DNA of 64,000 nucleotides. Origin: Planctomycetaceae bacterium. Its GTDB lineage: Bacteria; Planctomycetota; Planctomycetia; Pirellulales; Lacipirellulaceae. Of the stretch, positions 1 to 8,237 are shown piece by piece (the stretch's first letter is position 1; each line of letters begins with the position of its first letter). Under the pieces are notes generated by a model. The model had not been told where the DNA came from and searched no databases. It saw only the letters and a list, made by a program, of their open reading frames with translations. The position numbers and the translations under genes were made by a program. The DNA lies in NCBI GenBank assembly GCA_002702655.1, contig PABB01000042.1, forward strand, positions 186,001-250,000, given 5' to 3'.

Positions 1-2965
1 GGGCCGTCAGATCGCGCGGATCGGCGGCCAACGCGCGGCGGAAGTCGCCCAACGCCGCCTGCGGTTCGCCGCGCTTCAGCAGCAGCCGCCCCCGCACCGT
101 AAACGCCGCCGCCGGCGGATCAAGGCCCGCGACCGCCACGGCCGCGTCTTCCCAGGCGTCGTCGTCTTCGCCGAGCTGCAACCGCACGGCCGCCCGCAGC
201 GCGCGGAACCGCGGCGAGTCGGGGTCCTGCTCCAACAGTTCGTTGGCAATCTGCAGCGCTTCGGGCCAGGCGCGCTGTCGCTCGGGGTCGATCATCCGCG
301 CCGCGACTTCCACGTCGAACCGCTCGCCCAGTTGCAGGGCGCGGAGGATGCCGTCGACCGTGGCTTGCTGGTTGCCGGAAATCCAGTTGGCAAACGCCCA
401 GTACCATTGCACTTCCGCGCGGTGCGCCGCCAACTCGGCGGCGCGCTGCAGATCGTGCACCATCCACCGCAGCAACGCGTCCTCGCTCTCGGCCTGAGGA
501 TCGTCCACCGGTTCGTCGGGATGACGGCGCCGCGATTCGATCTCCTGCCGCGAGGCGCCGGACCGCTCGGCATACGACAGCCAATACTCCGGCTTGATCG
601 CAATGCTGTGACCAAACGCAGCCCGGGCCGCGGCGTAATGGGGGCGCGACTGCGAGGGGATCACTTCCGCAGGGTCGCCCGCTTCGACCAGGTCGATGAA
701 GCCCAGCAGGAAATGGCTCCAGTAATCGTTGGGCGCCAGTTGTTCGACCAACGCCAGCTTGCGTCGCGCGGCGGCCAGATAATCCGTTGCGCCGCGGCCG
801 TAGGTGGCGGCGATCGCCTTGTTCTGCGAAGCCACGACCCACATGCCGCCCAGCATGTAGGCGTCCGCAGCGGTGACCGGGTCGGCGAGCGAAGTAGCCG
901 CCGGCGGGGGCAGCAGACTTTGCCCCAATCGCAACCGCGCTCCCCCGGCAAAGAACCGCAGTACTTGCGTGGGACGAAACCGCTGTGCAAGATCGGCGGC
1001 CGCTAACAGGTCGCGGGCCTCGGCGGCCCCGTTGCCGGTGATCCCTGCGCGCAGCATTTGCTTGCTATGCACGGCGGTCAGCAGCACCAGTTTGCGGTAG
1101 ACGTCAAACTGCAGCGCGTCGAGTTGCGTCGCCGTGAGTTCCTCGGCCGGCAGATGATTCCACCAATCGCCGTACGCGAACGCACCGATGCGCTCCAGCG
1201 CGTCGAACAGCGCGGCCTGGGCTTCGGCGTCGTGTTGGAAGAAGTTGAGCTCCTCGGCCTCCTCGCCCAGGCGATGGAAGTCCGCCAATTGGGCGGCGCG
1301 CTCCTGGCGCGCAAGCAGGTCGGCGCGCAGGTCGTCGAACTGCGACTCGCCCGCCAGCGACTCAGCCGCTTTGGCCAGAAACGCCTCGGCGGATGCGAAT
1401 TCGCCAGCGCGCGTCTCGGCCAGCGCCGATTGGGCCGCGGCGCGGGCCGAGGCTTCCAACTCCGCTTCGCGTTGTTGTGCCTGCTGATCCAGCGCGAGCT
1501 GTTGCTGACGCTCTTTTTCTTGAAAGTGGCTCCAACCGATCGCGCCGATCACGATCGCCGCCGCCGCGACCGCCTGGGCCGCCACGGCCGCGATGACCAG
1601 CGTGCGATGATTGCGCATCCACCGCCACGTGCGCTCGACGATCGAATCGGAGTACGCCCGCACCGGCTCGTCGGAGAGCCACCGCTGCAGGTCCTCGCCC
1701 ATGGCGCCGGCCGAGGGGTACCGGTTTTCCGGCAGGCGATCGAGCGCCTTCATGCAGATAGCCGACAGCGGCTTGGGGATCCAGCTCTCGCAATCGCGCG
1801 GCGTGCTCATATCGCCGCGGGCGATCTGATACATCAGCACGCCCAAATCGCCCGAGCCGTCGTGGGGCGTGCGGCCGGTGAGCACGTGATACAGCGACGC
1901 CCCCAAGCTGTAGACGTCGCTTTGCGGTCCCAGGTCGTTGAGCTGCCCCGCGGCTTGCTCGGGGCTCATGTACGACGGGGTGCCGATGGCCGTGCCGACG
2001 CGCGTGGCGCCGCTGCCCCCGCTGCCGCTGCCCACCGGGGTCCACTTGGTGTATGTGTCGACGACGATGTCTTCCTCGTCGCCGATCACCTTGGCCAGGC
2101 CCCAGTCGACCACCAGCGTTTCGCCGTAGCGGCCGAGCATGATGTTGTCCGGCTTGACGTCGCGGTGAATGATCCCGCGGCTGTGGGCGTACTCCAGGGC
2201 GTTGCACACCTCGACGAATCGGGCGAGCAATCGGCGCAGCTCCGGCAGCTTCTCGGCGCCCTCGAGCGCGTCGTTGCGGGGGCGATGAAACCGCTGCAAC
2301 ACCGTGAGCAGGCTTTCGCCGCGGATAAACCGCATGGCGTAGTACGGCCGCCCGCTCGCGTCGGCGCCCAGCGCGTAGATCGGCACGATGCCCGGGTGCT
2401 CCAGCCGCCCCGTGATTTTCGCTTCCAGCAGAAACCGGGCGCGCGAATCTTCGTCGTCGGCCCATTGCGATTTGATTTGTTTCAGCGCGACGGTGCGATC
2501 GATCTCGCCGTCGCGCGCCAGGAACACGGCGCCCAGCCCGCCCTGGGCGTGCAGTTGCACAATCTCGAATCGGTCGCTGTGCGGCAGCTCGACGGGCGCC
2601 GGCGTCTTGGGGCCCGCCGAGGGGCGGTCCGTGGGTCGGGTGGCGAAAGGGTTGTCCCGCGGCGTTTGGATCTGCGCATCGGCCGAGCCGGACAGCAGCT
2701 TGCGGACGCTGTCGGGCAGCTCGCCCAGTTGCGATTCAACGGGCGCAGTGCGGGTCTTGAGCGCCTCGGCCGCGGCGGCTTTGCGCAACTCGCCCAGTTG
2801 ATCGGCCGACAGCCCCGCGTATTTTTCCAGCAGCGCAGCCAGCGATTGCGAGGGCTCGGCGGCCCACAGCTTGGCCGCCTCCTCGAGCTGCGCATCGGAA
2901 GCCCACCCCCGCCGCCGCGCGAGCAGGCACATCAGAAAATCGCGATCTTGCGGCGAGTAGGCCAT
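1..2965 (-). CDS. Hanks-type Ser/Thr protein kinase with TM segment and TPR-like tail (C-terminus cut by window edge)
   Basis: The frame opens at an ATG at 2965 and runs off the left edge, so about 988 codons are seen and the C-terminus is missing. Residues 1-125 form a charged N-terminal region. The kinase domain spans about 130-430: glycine loop GGLGAVF near 142-148, ATP-binding lysine in VALKQIK (K162), catalytic loop HRDVKPDN (D269), a DWG in place of DFG (287-289), and MSPEQ in the APE position. A hydrophobic stretch at about 455-478 is a single membrane span, so the kinase is cytoplasmic with an outer tail. The tail starts with a Gln/Ala-rich coiled coil, and the last visible residues (ALGDFRRALAADPRDLTA) look like a TPR helix. 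This plan (kinase, TM, TPR) is common in planctomycetes. Its substrate cannot be told from sequence. Confidence 0.93.
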   Translation of the reverse strand, partial: MAYSPQDRDFLMCLLARRRGWASDAQLEEAAKLWAAEPSQSLAALLEKYAGLSADQLGELRKAAAAEALKTRTAPVESQLGELPDSVRKLLSGSADAQIQTPRDNPFATRPTDRPSAGPKTPAPVELPHSDRFEIVQLHAQGGLGAVFLARDGEIDRTVALKQIKSQWADDEDSRARFLLEAKITGRLEHPGIVPIYALGADASGRPYYAMRFIRGESLLTVLQRFHRPRNDALEGAEKLPELRRLLARFVEVCNALEYAHSRGIIHRDVKPDNIMLGRYGETLVVDWGLAKVIGDEEDIVVDTYTKWTPVGSGSGGSGATRVGTAIGTPSYMSPEQAAGQLNDLGPQSDVYSLGASLYHVLTGRTPHDGSGDLGVLMYQIARGDMSTPRDCESWIPKPLSAICMKALDRLPENRYPSAGAMGEDLQRWLSDEPVRAYSDSIVERTWRWMRNHRTLVIAAVAAQAVAAAAIVIGAIGWSHFQEKERQQQLALDQQAQQREAELEASARAAAQSALAETRAGEFASAEAFLAKAAESLAGESQFDDLRADLLARQERAAQLADFHRLGEEAEELNFFQHDAEAQAALFDALERIGAFAYGDWWNHLPAEELTATQLDALQFDVYRKLVLLTAVHSKQMLRAGITGNGAAEARDLLAAADLAQRFRPTQVLRFFAGGARLRLGQSLLPPPAATSLADPVTAADAYMLGGMWVVASQNKAIAATYGRGATDYLAAARRKLALVEQLAPNDYWSHFLLGFIDLVEAGDPAEVIPSQSRPHYAAARAAFGHSIAIKPEYWLSYAERSGASRQEIESRRRHPDEPVDDPQAESEDALLRWMVHDLQRAAELAAHRAEVQWYWAFANWISGNQQATVDGILRALQLGERFDVEVAARMIDPERQRAWPEALQIANELLEQDPDSPRFRALRAAVRLQLGEDDDAWEDAAVAVAGLDPPAAAFTVRGRLLLKRGEPQAALGDFRRALAADPRDLTA

Positions 2966-3122
2966 AGACGCATGGTTGTACCGCGAAGCCCGCCGCAGAG
3001 CCAACGCTACGTCGGCGACTTTCTCGTTCGATCGTTGCACAGCCGACGCGTCTCAGAAGCTTTTGCCGCAGGCTGACTGCGAATCGCCGATGGCCCGGCC
3101 TGGATCTACCCACGCCGCAGCC

Positions 3123-3743
3123 TCACCCCCTTTCTCCGTCCGGCGGCTCATACTTCGACAGTCGACGCTGCAACTCGGCGACCTGCTGCTGCAATCCTTC
3201 GATGATCGGCGCCACGTCGCTTTGCAGAAAACGCCTGTGGATGTGCTGCGGGCAGTTCACGTCCCACGCCTCGACGGAAAACAGGATCGCCCGCTCGACG
3301 CGGCCCGGGTAGTCGGCGTCGGCCAACGATTCCAGCAGCGCGGCGTCGTCCTCGACCGCGCGGGCCGTGCCCCAGATCTTGATGCGGCGGCTGTTGGCGT
3401 AGTCCATCAAGAACAGCATGGCGCGCGGGTTCTCCGACAGGTTGCCCAGCGTGATGTACTGGCGATTGCCGCTGAAGTCGGCGAACCCCAGCGTGCGATC
3501 GTCGATGCGCCGGAGAAATCCCGGCGAGCCGCCGCGGTACTGAATGTACGGTTGTCCCGCGGCGTTGGCCGTGCCCAGGTAGAACATATCGAGCTGCGCG
3601 AGAAACGCCGCCAACTCGTCGGTGACGGTCGTCTGCCAGCCGCGGCCCTGCTCGACCTTGGCATAAGCTTGGCGGGACCCCTTGGCCGATTGCACCGCTT
3701 TTACGGCTGGAGTGAAGGCCACATCGCTGGGAAAGGCGGTCAT
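3123..3743 (-). CDS. Pyridoxamine 5'-phosphate oxidase family protein (FMN-binding split barrel)
   Basis: A 206-residue soluble protein. Residues about 45-150 have the pattern of the split beta-barrel that binds FMN in PNPOx-like proteins (FYLGTANAAGQPYIQYRG, then LGFADFSGNRQYITLGN, then IKIWGTARAV). A conserved NCPQHIHRRF stretch at 163-172 marks the branch of uncharacterised oxidoreductases rather than true PdxH. The last 25 residues are a short coiled coil. The likely role is an FMN-dependent reductase or a general flavin-binding stress protein; the substrate is unknown. It is the last gene of a minus-strand group behind the AhpD-like and DUF1348 genes, 54 bases after the DUF1348 stop. A pyrimidine-rich motif shared with five other genes lies 18 bases before the start. 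Confidence 0.88.
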   Translation of the reverse strand: MTAFPSDVAFTPAVKAVQSAKGSRQAYAKVEQGRGWQTTVTDELAAFLAQLDMFYLGTANAAGQPYIQYRGGSPGFLRRIDDRTLGFADFSGNRQYITLGNLSENPRAMLFLMDYANSRRIKIWGTARAVEDDAALLESLADADYPGRVERAILFSVEAWDVNCPQHIHRRFLQSDVAPIIEGLQQQVAELQRRLSKYEPPDGERG

Positions 3744-3760
3744 GGCGGCGTTGCTGCTTG

Positions 3761-3786
3761 GAGGGGACTGGGGAAGGCGAAAGCGG
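3761..3786 (-). repeat. Pyrimidine-rich pre-start motif, copy 1
   Basis: On the minus strand this reads TCGCCTTCCCCAGTCCCC, a diverged copy of the CCGCCTTCCCCATTCCC motif found before addA, tyrS and other genes. It lies 18 bases upstream of the ATG of the split-barrel protein. Confidence 0.5.
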
Positions 3787-3797
3787 TGCGAGCGTGC

Positions 3798-4268
3798 TCA
3801 CTGCACCGCATCGATGCCGCGATCGTCGGCTGGCCGCGGACCTGGCGCCGGCCAATGGAAGCGGCGGTCGTCGTCGGCGATGGCCACGTCGTTGATGCTC
3901 GCCTCGCGGCGGCGCATCAGGCCCGACTCGTCGAACTTCCACTGTTCGTTGCCGTACGCGCGGAACCAGGAGCCATCGTCGCGGCGGTACTCGTACTGAA
4001 AGCGAACGGCGATGCGATTGTCGGAGAACGCCCACAGCGATTTGACGAGCCGGTAGTCGAGTTCGCTGTGCCACTTGCGCGCGAGGAACTCGCGGATCGC
4101 ATCGCGTCCCTGCAGAAACTGGTCGCGGTTGCGCCATTGCGAATCGATGGTGTAGGCCAGGGAGACGCGCTCTGGGTCGCGCGAGTTCCAGGCGTCCTCG
4201 GCTGCGCGGACCTTGGCGACGGCGGACTCGTGCGTGAAGGGCGGTCGAATGGAAGCGGGGGCAGGCAT
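3798..4268 (-). CDS. DUF1348 / nuclear transport factor 2-like protein
   Basis: A 156-residue protein of the SnoaL/NTF2 cone fold. Seen: an N-terminal helix with [20 protein letters not shown], then [22 protein letters not shown], then [34 protein letters not shown], which is the DUF1348 signature. Length fits the family (about 150). The ATG at 4268 was chosen because the upstream extension to 4334 is low complexity (RRFFFF) and lies in the terminator of the preceding gene. The family has no settled biochemical role. It sits between an AhpD-like protein and a flavin split-barrel protein, which hints at redox or electrophile stress. Confidence 0.88.
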   Translation of the reverse strand: MPAPASIRPPFTHESAVAKVRAAEDAWNSRDPERVSLAYTIDSQWRNRDQFLQGRDAIREFLARKWHSELDYRLVKSLWAFSDNRIAVRFQYEYRRDDGSWFRAYGNEQWKFDESGLMRRREASINDVAIADDDRRFHWPAPGPRPADDRGIDAVQ

Positions 4269-4305
4269 GGCAGGCGCCTCAGTACGAAGTTTGTGGGAGA
4301 AGAAG

Positions 4306-4356
4306 AAAAAACGTCGAGCCCGCGCGGCATGCACGGCCGCGGCCGCGCGGGCTCGA
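4306..4356 (-). terminator. Intrinsic terminator after the AhpD-like gene
   Basis: On the minus strand a perfect 14-bp stem (TCGAGCCCGCGCGG at 4343-4356 pairing with 4314-4327) closes a 15-base loop and is followed by CG and six T (4306-4311), then a CT-rich tail. It lies 12 bases after the AhpD-like stop and 38 bases before the DUF1348 start, so most transcripts from the AhpD-like promoter should end here. Confidence 0.85.
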
Positions 4357-4367
4357 TCGCACCACGG

Positions 4368-4943
4368 CTAGCTCGCCACGCCGCAGGCGCCCGACGCGCA
4401 CGCCTGACCGACGGGGCCGGCGGCCGGCACGTCCAGTTCCGTGTCGGCCACGTTGTTCAAGAAGTTGGTGAAACAGCCCAACACGACGCTCGTGACGATC
4501 TCCACGATTTCAGCGTCGCCGAAGCCCTGGTCGCGCACCGCCTGCAATTGCGCGTCGCTGACATTGCCGCCCGTGTCGAGCACCGCGGCGGCGAACTTCA
4601 ACGCGGCGTCGGTCCGGGCATCGTCCGCCGAGGCCGTCCGCCCCGCCACGACGTCGTCGGCCGACAGACCGGCGCTGGGCGCGACGGCCGACAGGATCGA
4701 CGTGCAATACTCGCAGGCGTTCGTCTCGCTGGTGGAGAGCTTGACCTGGTTGTGCAGCTTGCCGCCAATGCCGACGCCGCTCATGGCATTGGCGAAGGCC
4801 ACGAAGCTCTCCAGCACGGCGGGCGAGTTGGCCATCACCTGGGCCGTGTTGGGCACGGCGCCGAATGCCTGCTCAAGCTGGTCGAACAGCTCGCGGACGC
4901 GACCGGTGGCGGAGGCGGGGGCGACAGAGGAAATGCGTTGCAT
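4368..4943 (-). CDS. AhpD-like / carboxymuconolactone decarboxylase family protein without the usual histidine
   Basis: A 191-residue all-helical protein of the AhpD-like fold. The core peroxidase-type motif is present as ETNACEYC (E73, C77, C80). In AhpD-like proteins the second Cys is normally followed three residues later by His (CxxCxxxH); here the sequence is CEYCTSIL, so Leu replaces His. Two more cysteines, C182 and C187 in GQACASGACG near the C-terminus, could form a second redox pair. A member of the family would reduce peroxides through the CxxC disulfide; without the His the activity may differ. An operator matching the TetR gene's own lies at 5002-5015, about 60 bases upstream of the ATG, and a strong terminator follows, so this gene is probably the main TetR target. 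Confidence 0.9.
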   Translation of the reverse strand: MQRISSVAPASATGRVRELFDQLEQAFGAVPNTAQVMANSPAVLESFVAFANAMSGVGIGGKLHNQVKLSTSETNACEYCTSILSAVAPSAGLSADDVVAGRTASADDARTDAALKFAAAVLDTGGNVSDAQLQAVRDQGFGDAEIVEIVTSVVLGCFTNFLNNVADTELDVPAAGPVGQACASGACGVAS

Positions 4944-5001
4944 GTCAGGGTTCCTTGGGGAACAGAGGAAAGGAAAGACCGAGCGGGTCGGACGGAAATA
5001 A

Positions 5002-5015
5002 ACAGACAGGTCTGT
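5002..5015. promoter_or_regulatory. Putative TetR operator before the AhpD-like gene
   Basis: A perfect palindrome of 6-bp arms with a 2-base centre (ACAGAC, AG, GTCTGT). It shares the 12-base core AGACAGGTCTGT with the site at 5636-5651 in the promoter of the neighbouring TetR gene. It lies 59-72 bases upstream of the AhpD-like start. No clear -35/-10 pair was found around it. Confidence 0.72.
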
Positions 5016-5051
5016 ATGCTTTGTAGGTAAAAAAACACGCGGCGGGTCTCG

Positions 5052-5624
5052 CTAGCTGACGGCCCCGCTCGCCATTGCCACAGCGGCGTCGCGAGCGACA
5101 TCGGCGGAGGCCGGGTCCTGGTTCATCAGGGCGGCCACGATGGCCCCCTCGACCAACAGGCCCACGGCAGGGGCGATCGCCTCGGGGGCGCCGTCGTCGA
5201 CGACCGCCTGATGGATCAACTTGAAAAACTCCCGTTTGTGAAAACGGGCAAACTCCGACACGGGATGTTCGGGGTCGGTGAACTCCACGGCGGCGTTGAT
5301 GAATGCGCAGCCGCGGAAATCGTCCGAAGAAAACCATTCCTTCAGAGCTGCAAAGAACGCCGCCAGCGGCTGCGCTCCGGCATTGCGGTACCGGGCGATC
5401 GCGTCGGCAAATGCCTGACAGAGCTTCTTATCACGCGACTTGAGCACCTCCAGCACCAAGTCATCCTTCGCCGGAAAGTGCTTGTACAGGGTCATCTTGG
5501 CCACGCCCGCTTCGGCGATGATCCGATCGATCCCCACGGCGCGGTACCCCTCGGCGTAAAACAGCTTCTCGGCTGTCTCGAGGATGCGCCCTCGGGCGTC
5601 GGAGCGTGTTTTGGCGGCGGACAT
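5052..5624 (-). CDS. TetR/AcrR family transcriptional repressor
   Basis: A 190-residue protein with the N-terminal TetR DNA-binding domain: helix 1 in RGRILETAEKLFYAEGYRAVGIDRI and the helix-turn-helix at about 34-53 (IIAEAGVAKMTLYKHFPAKD). The C-terminal two thirds are the helical ligand and dimer domain, close to the branch with KEWFSSDDFRGCAFINAAVEF. The ATG at 5624 follows directly on a strong promoter whose -35/-10 spacer holds a palindrome, so it very likely represses itself. A second copy of the operator precedes the next gene downstream, the AhpD-like one. The ligand is not known; the neighbours suggest a peroxide, quinone or electrophile. A run of seven T on the minus strand (5029-5035) follows the stop but its stem is weak. 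Confidence 0.95.
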   Translation of the reverse strand: MSAAKTRSDARGRILETAEKLFYAEGYRAVGIDRIIAEAGVAKMTLYKHFPAKDDLVLEVLKSRDKKLCQAFADAIARYRNAGAQPLAAFFAALKEWFSSDDFRGCAFINAAVEFTDPEHPVSEFARFHKREFFKLIHQAVVDDGAPEAIAPAVGLLVEGAIVAALMNQDPASADVARDAAVAMASGAVS

Positions 5625-5630
5625 GCTGAA

Positions 5631-5658
5631 AGTATATAGACAGGTCTGTCTGCGTCAA
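5631..5658 (-). promoter_or_regulatory. Promoter of the TetR gene with operator in its spacer
   Basis: On the minus strand -35 TTGACG (5653-5658) and -10 TATACT (5631-5636) are separated by exactly 16 bases, both near the housekeeping sigma consensus. The imperfect palindrome around AGACAGGTCT fills the spacer. The ATG begins 6 bases after the -10, so the start of transcription should fall at or near the first codon, which implies a leaderless or almost leaderless mRNA. Confidence 0.8.
5636..5651. promoter_or_regulatory. Putative TetR operator in its own promoter
   Basis: ATAGACAGGTCTGTCT: arms AGAC and GTCT around AG, with further symmetric pairs at 5636/5649 and 5634/5651. It shares AGACAGGTCTGT with the site at 5002-5015. 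Binding here would block sigma factor contact. Confidence 0.72.
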
Positions 5659-5702
5659 GCGAAGTTTCGCAAGAATTCCGACATCCCGCTTCCCCGAAGC
5701 GC

Positions 5703-6680
5703 TCAATCGAGCTGCCGCAGCGCAGAGACGACCTCCGCCGGCGCCCGGAACGCCGTGCCGTGCCGCACGCCCCCGGGCATGTGCAGGCGGTCCGATTCGT
5801 CGGTCCAAGACTTCAGATCGGGCGAGGTGACCAGGCCGAATTTGTGGTCGCGGTACTTGTCGAAGTACACGAACCACTTCTCGCCGATACGGATGGCCGT
5901 GGGGCCCTCGGCCCAATAGTCGCCGGTGATCGGCTCGCTCAGATCGCCCCACGGCCCGGTCGCGTGATCGGACCAGGCGACGCGCAGGTTCTTGGCCGGC
6001 TGGTACGGGCGGTCCGTTTCGTCTTTGACGATCATCGCGTAACGATCGCCTGCGCTGACGAGCGTGGCGTCGATGGCGTTGAAGGCGGAGTCGTAGAACA
6101 GCCGCGTGGGCGAGAGCTGCTGGAAGTCGGGCGTCGTCACGTAGTACATGCGGTGATTCCATCCCGGGTCGGCTTCGTTGCGTTTGGTCTGGCCGTCGGT
6201 GTCGGGGAACTTGCCGGGGATGGTCGTCGCCCAGCAAATCACGTACTGCTGCGTCGCCGCGTCGTAGAACGCTTCGGGCGCCCAGCAGTTGCGCGCGTCC
6301 GGCTCGTGCTCCATGACGGGCAGCACGCGCTGCGGCGCCCAGTGGATCAAGTCGGCGGAACTGCTGTAGCCGATGCCCCGCTCGTGCCAACTGACGGTCC
6401 ACACCATATGAAATCGCCCGTCAGGCCCGCGCGTGACGGCCGAGTCGCGCATCAGCTTGTCGTTTCCCGCGGTCGGCGTCAGCAACGAACGCCCGCCAGC
6501 GATCGGTTCCCACTGGTAGCCGTCGGCGCTGTGCAGCAGGTGCAGCCCGTCCTCGCCGTTGCCGACGAAGTAAGAGAAGAGGAGGTGATCGTCCGAGTCG
6601 CCGGCTGCTATTCCGTTGGCGGCTCCGAGTACGAACAGAGCCGCTGCCCAGGCGAGGACTGAAGGACGGTGTTGGCGCAT
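5703..6680 (-). CDS. Secreted GH43-like five-bladed beta-propeller glycosidase
   Basis: With the ATG at 6680 the protein has a clean signal peptide (MRQHRPSVLAWAAALFVLG, ending near AAG); an in-frame ATG at 6716 would add 12 residues. The mature part shows the repeated propeller strands of glycoside hydrolase family 43/32-like proteins: GLHLLHSADGYQWEPI, MRDSAVTRGPDGRFHMVWT, IGYSSSADLIHW, WAPEAFYDAATQQYVICW, and GPTAIRIGEKWFVYFDKY. The acidic residues of RDSA and WAPE sit where the base and the pKa-tuning residue are usually found, but the exact substrate (arabinoside, xyloside or other) cannot be read. It starts just after the sulfatase stop, so the two are likely co-transcribed for breakdown of sulfated algal or host polysaccharides outside the cytoplasm. 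Confidence 0.88.
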   Translation of the reverse strand: MRQHRPSVLAWAAALFVLGAANGIAAGDSDDHLLFSYFVGNGEDGLHLLHSADGYQWEPIAGGRSLLTPTAGNDKLMRDSAVTRGPDGRFHMVWTVSWHERGIGYSSSADLIHWAPQRVLPVMEHEPDARNCWAPEAFYDAATQQYVICWATTIPGKFPDTDGQTKRNEADPGWNHRMYYVTTPDFQQLSPTRLFYDSAFNAIDATLVSAGDRYAMIVKDETDRPYQPAKNLRVAWSDHATGPWGDLSEPITGDYWAEGPTAIRIGEKWFVYFDKYRDHKFGLVTSPDLKSWTDESDRLHMPGGVRHGTAFRAPAEVVSALRQLD

Positions 6681-6737
6681 CATGTTCTGTCGTGCCACTG
6701 AGGTAATTGCCGTCATGGCGGCGCTTGCGAGGACGCG

Positions 6738-8237
6738 CTACTCGCGGTCCCATTTCAGTACCCACGGGTCGCTGGTCGCATCCTGAAATCCCCGCAGCTT
6801 CTTCTTCAGTCGCGCCATCGTTTCCGCGTGCTCCGGCGCTTCGGCCAGGTTTTTTGATTCGTTCGGGTCGGCCTGCAGGTCGTACAGTTCAAACCGCGGG
6901 CGGTGCTGGTAGCTGCCGACCGTCCAGGGGCCGTAGGGGGCGTCGGCGCCCAGTTTCAGTTGCTCCTGCCAGGTGGCGGCGGCCCACAGGTCGCTGGCAA
7001 AGGGGAACGGCAGCGGCGCGGCCAGGTTGCAGATGAGTTTGTACTGCCGCTCGCGCACGACGCGCATCGGATAGTACATGGTCACTTCGTGGAACGTGTG
7101 CGACGCGAACACCTCGTCCCAGCCCGCGGGCGTTTCGGCTTCCAGAATCGGCATGAACGAGCGGCCCTGCAGGTTGCCGGGCTGGGCCGTGGGGAGCTTG
7201 TGGCCTGGGCGTTTGCGCGCCGCAGCTCGGATCGGTTGCAGTACGTCGCGGTTTGGTTGACCGGTGTCGGCGTCCAACACGCCGGCAAAATCCAGCAGCG
7301 TGGGGGCGATGTCGACCCAACTGATCATCGCGTTGTTGTGGATGCCTTGCTTCTCGGCGTAGGGGTTGCGCACCACCAGCGGCGATCGCAGGCCGCCTTC
7401 ATACACGGTGGTCTTGGCGGCGGGCATGGCGATGCCGTGGTCGGACATGTAAATGACCAGCGTGTCGTCGTAAACGCCCGCGGATTGCAGGTGCTCGATC
7501 AGGCGCCCCACCGCCCCGTCGAGGCGGCTGACGGATTGGTAGTACTCGGCCAGTTCCTCGCGGCAGGCGGCCGTGTCGGGCAAAAACGGCGGCACGACCA
7601 CGTCGGCCGAGGCGTATTCGATCGTCACGTCGTCGTCGCCGGCCGCTTCGTTGCCGAACCGGTTCGGCTCGTGCGGTCGCGCCCGGTTGACCGCGCCGCC
7701 GCGGTGCGGGTCGTGGAAACAGAAGTACAGGAAGAACGGCCGCGGATCGTCCGCGGCGACGAACTCGCGACAGTTGTCGGCCATCTGCATGTCGCGACGG
7801 CCGGCGTCGGGGAGGACCGTTTCGAAGTGGTACGCCGACTCGGGCGCCACGTGAAACTTGCCGCACCGCGCCGTGCGATACCCGGCCTCGCCCAGGTACT
7901 CCGGCAGGCTGGCGACGTTGGCGTAGCTCTGAAAGTGGTGACAGCGATGCTCCAGGCCGAACATGCCGTTGGCGTGGTTGTGCATGCCGGTCAGGATGAC
8001 CGACCGGCTGGGCGAGCAACTGGCCGTGGTGCAGAAGGCGTGTGTGAACAGCGTCCCCTCGGCGGCGAGCGCGTCGATCGCGGGCGTCTTGATCACGGGG
8101 TTGCCGTAGCAGCCCGCGTCGCAGCCATGGTCGTCGGCGACGATCAGCACGATGTTGCGCTCGGCGGCGGAGGCGGCGCCGGCGGTCAGCGACAGGATCA
8201 GCACTGCGCCAGCGGCGGCGAAGATTCGGTTTCTCAT
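6738..8237 (-). CDS. Secreted sulfatase (N-sulfoglucosamine sulfohydrolase-like)
   Basis: A 499-residue type I sulfatase with a signal peptide (cleavage likely after ASAA, residue 25). The metal site DDHG is at 35-38. The formylglycine motif is CSPSR with C74 as the residue to be oxidised. Other features are HANGMFGLEHR, GKFHV and the second metal motif YMSDHGIAMPAAKTTVYEGG. The pattern is closest to heparan N-sulfatase and related arylsulfatases (S1 family). Length is normal. It acts in the periplasm or outside and would remove sulfate from sulfated sugars. A formylglycine-generating enzyme is needed but is not in this window. The GH43-like gene follows within 60 bases. Confidence 0.95.
   Translation of the reverse strand: MRNRIFAAAGAVLILSLTAGAASAAERNIVLIVADDHGCDAGCYGNPVIKTPAIDALAAEGTLFTHAFCTTASCSPSRSVILTGMHNHANGMFGLEHRCHHFQSYANVASLPEYLGEAGYRTARCGKFHVAPESAYHFETVLPDAGRRDMQMADNCREFVAADDPRPFFLYFCFHDPHRGGAVNRARPHEPNRFGNEAAGDDDVTIEYASADVVVPPFLPDTAACREELAEYYQSVSRLDGAVGRLIEHLQSAGVYDDTLVIYMSDHGIAMPAAKTTVYEGGLRSPLVVRNPYAEKQGIHNNAMISWVDIAPTLLDFAGVLDADTGQPNRDVLQPIRAAARKRPGHKLPTAQPGNLQGRSFMPILEAETPAGWDEVFASHTFHEVTMYYPMRVVRERQYKLICNLAAPLPFPFASDLWAAATWQEQLKLGADAPYGPWTVGSYQHRPRFELYDLQADPNESKNLAEAPEHAETMARLKKKLRGFQDATSDPWVLKWDRE

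Noticed and set aside
1058-3076. Long plus-strand frame of 672 codons
   Set aside because: It is antisense to the kinase gene; the protein is Arg/Gln/Gly-rich without motifs, the usual shadow in GC-rich DNA.
2976-5030. Long plus-strand frame of 684 codons
   Set aside because: Antisense to four genes with clear family motifs; no domain in the frame.
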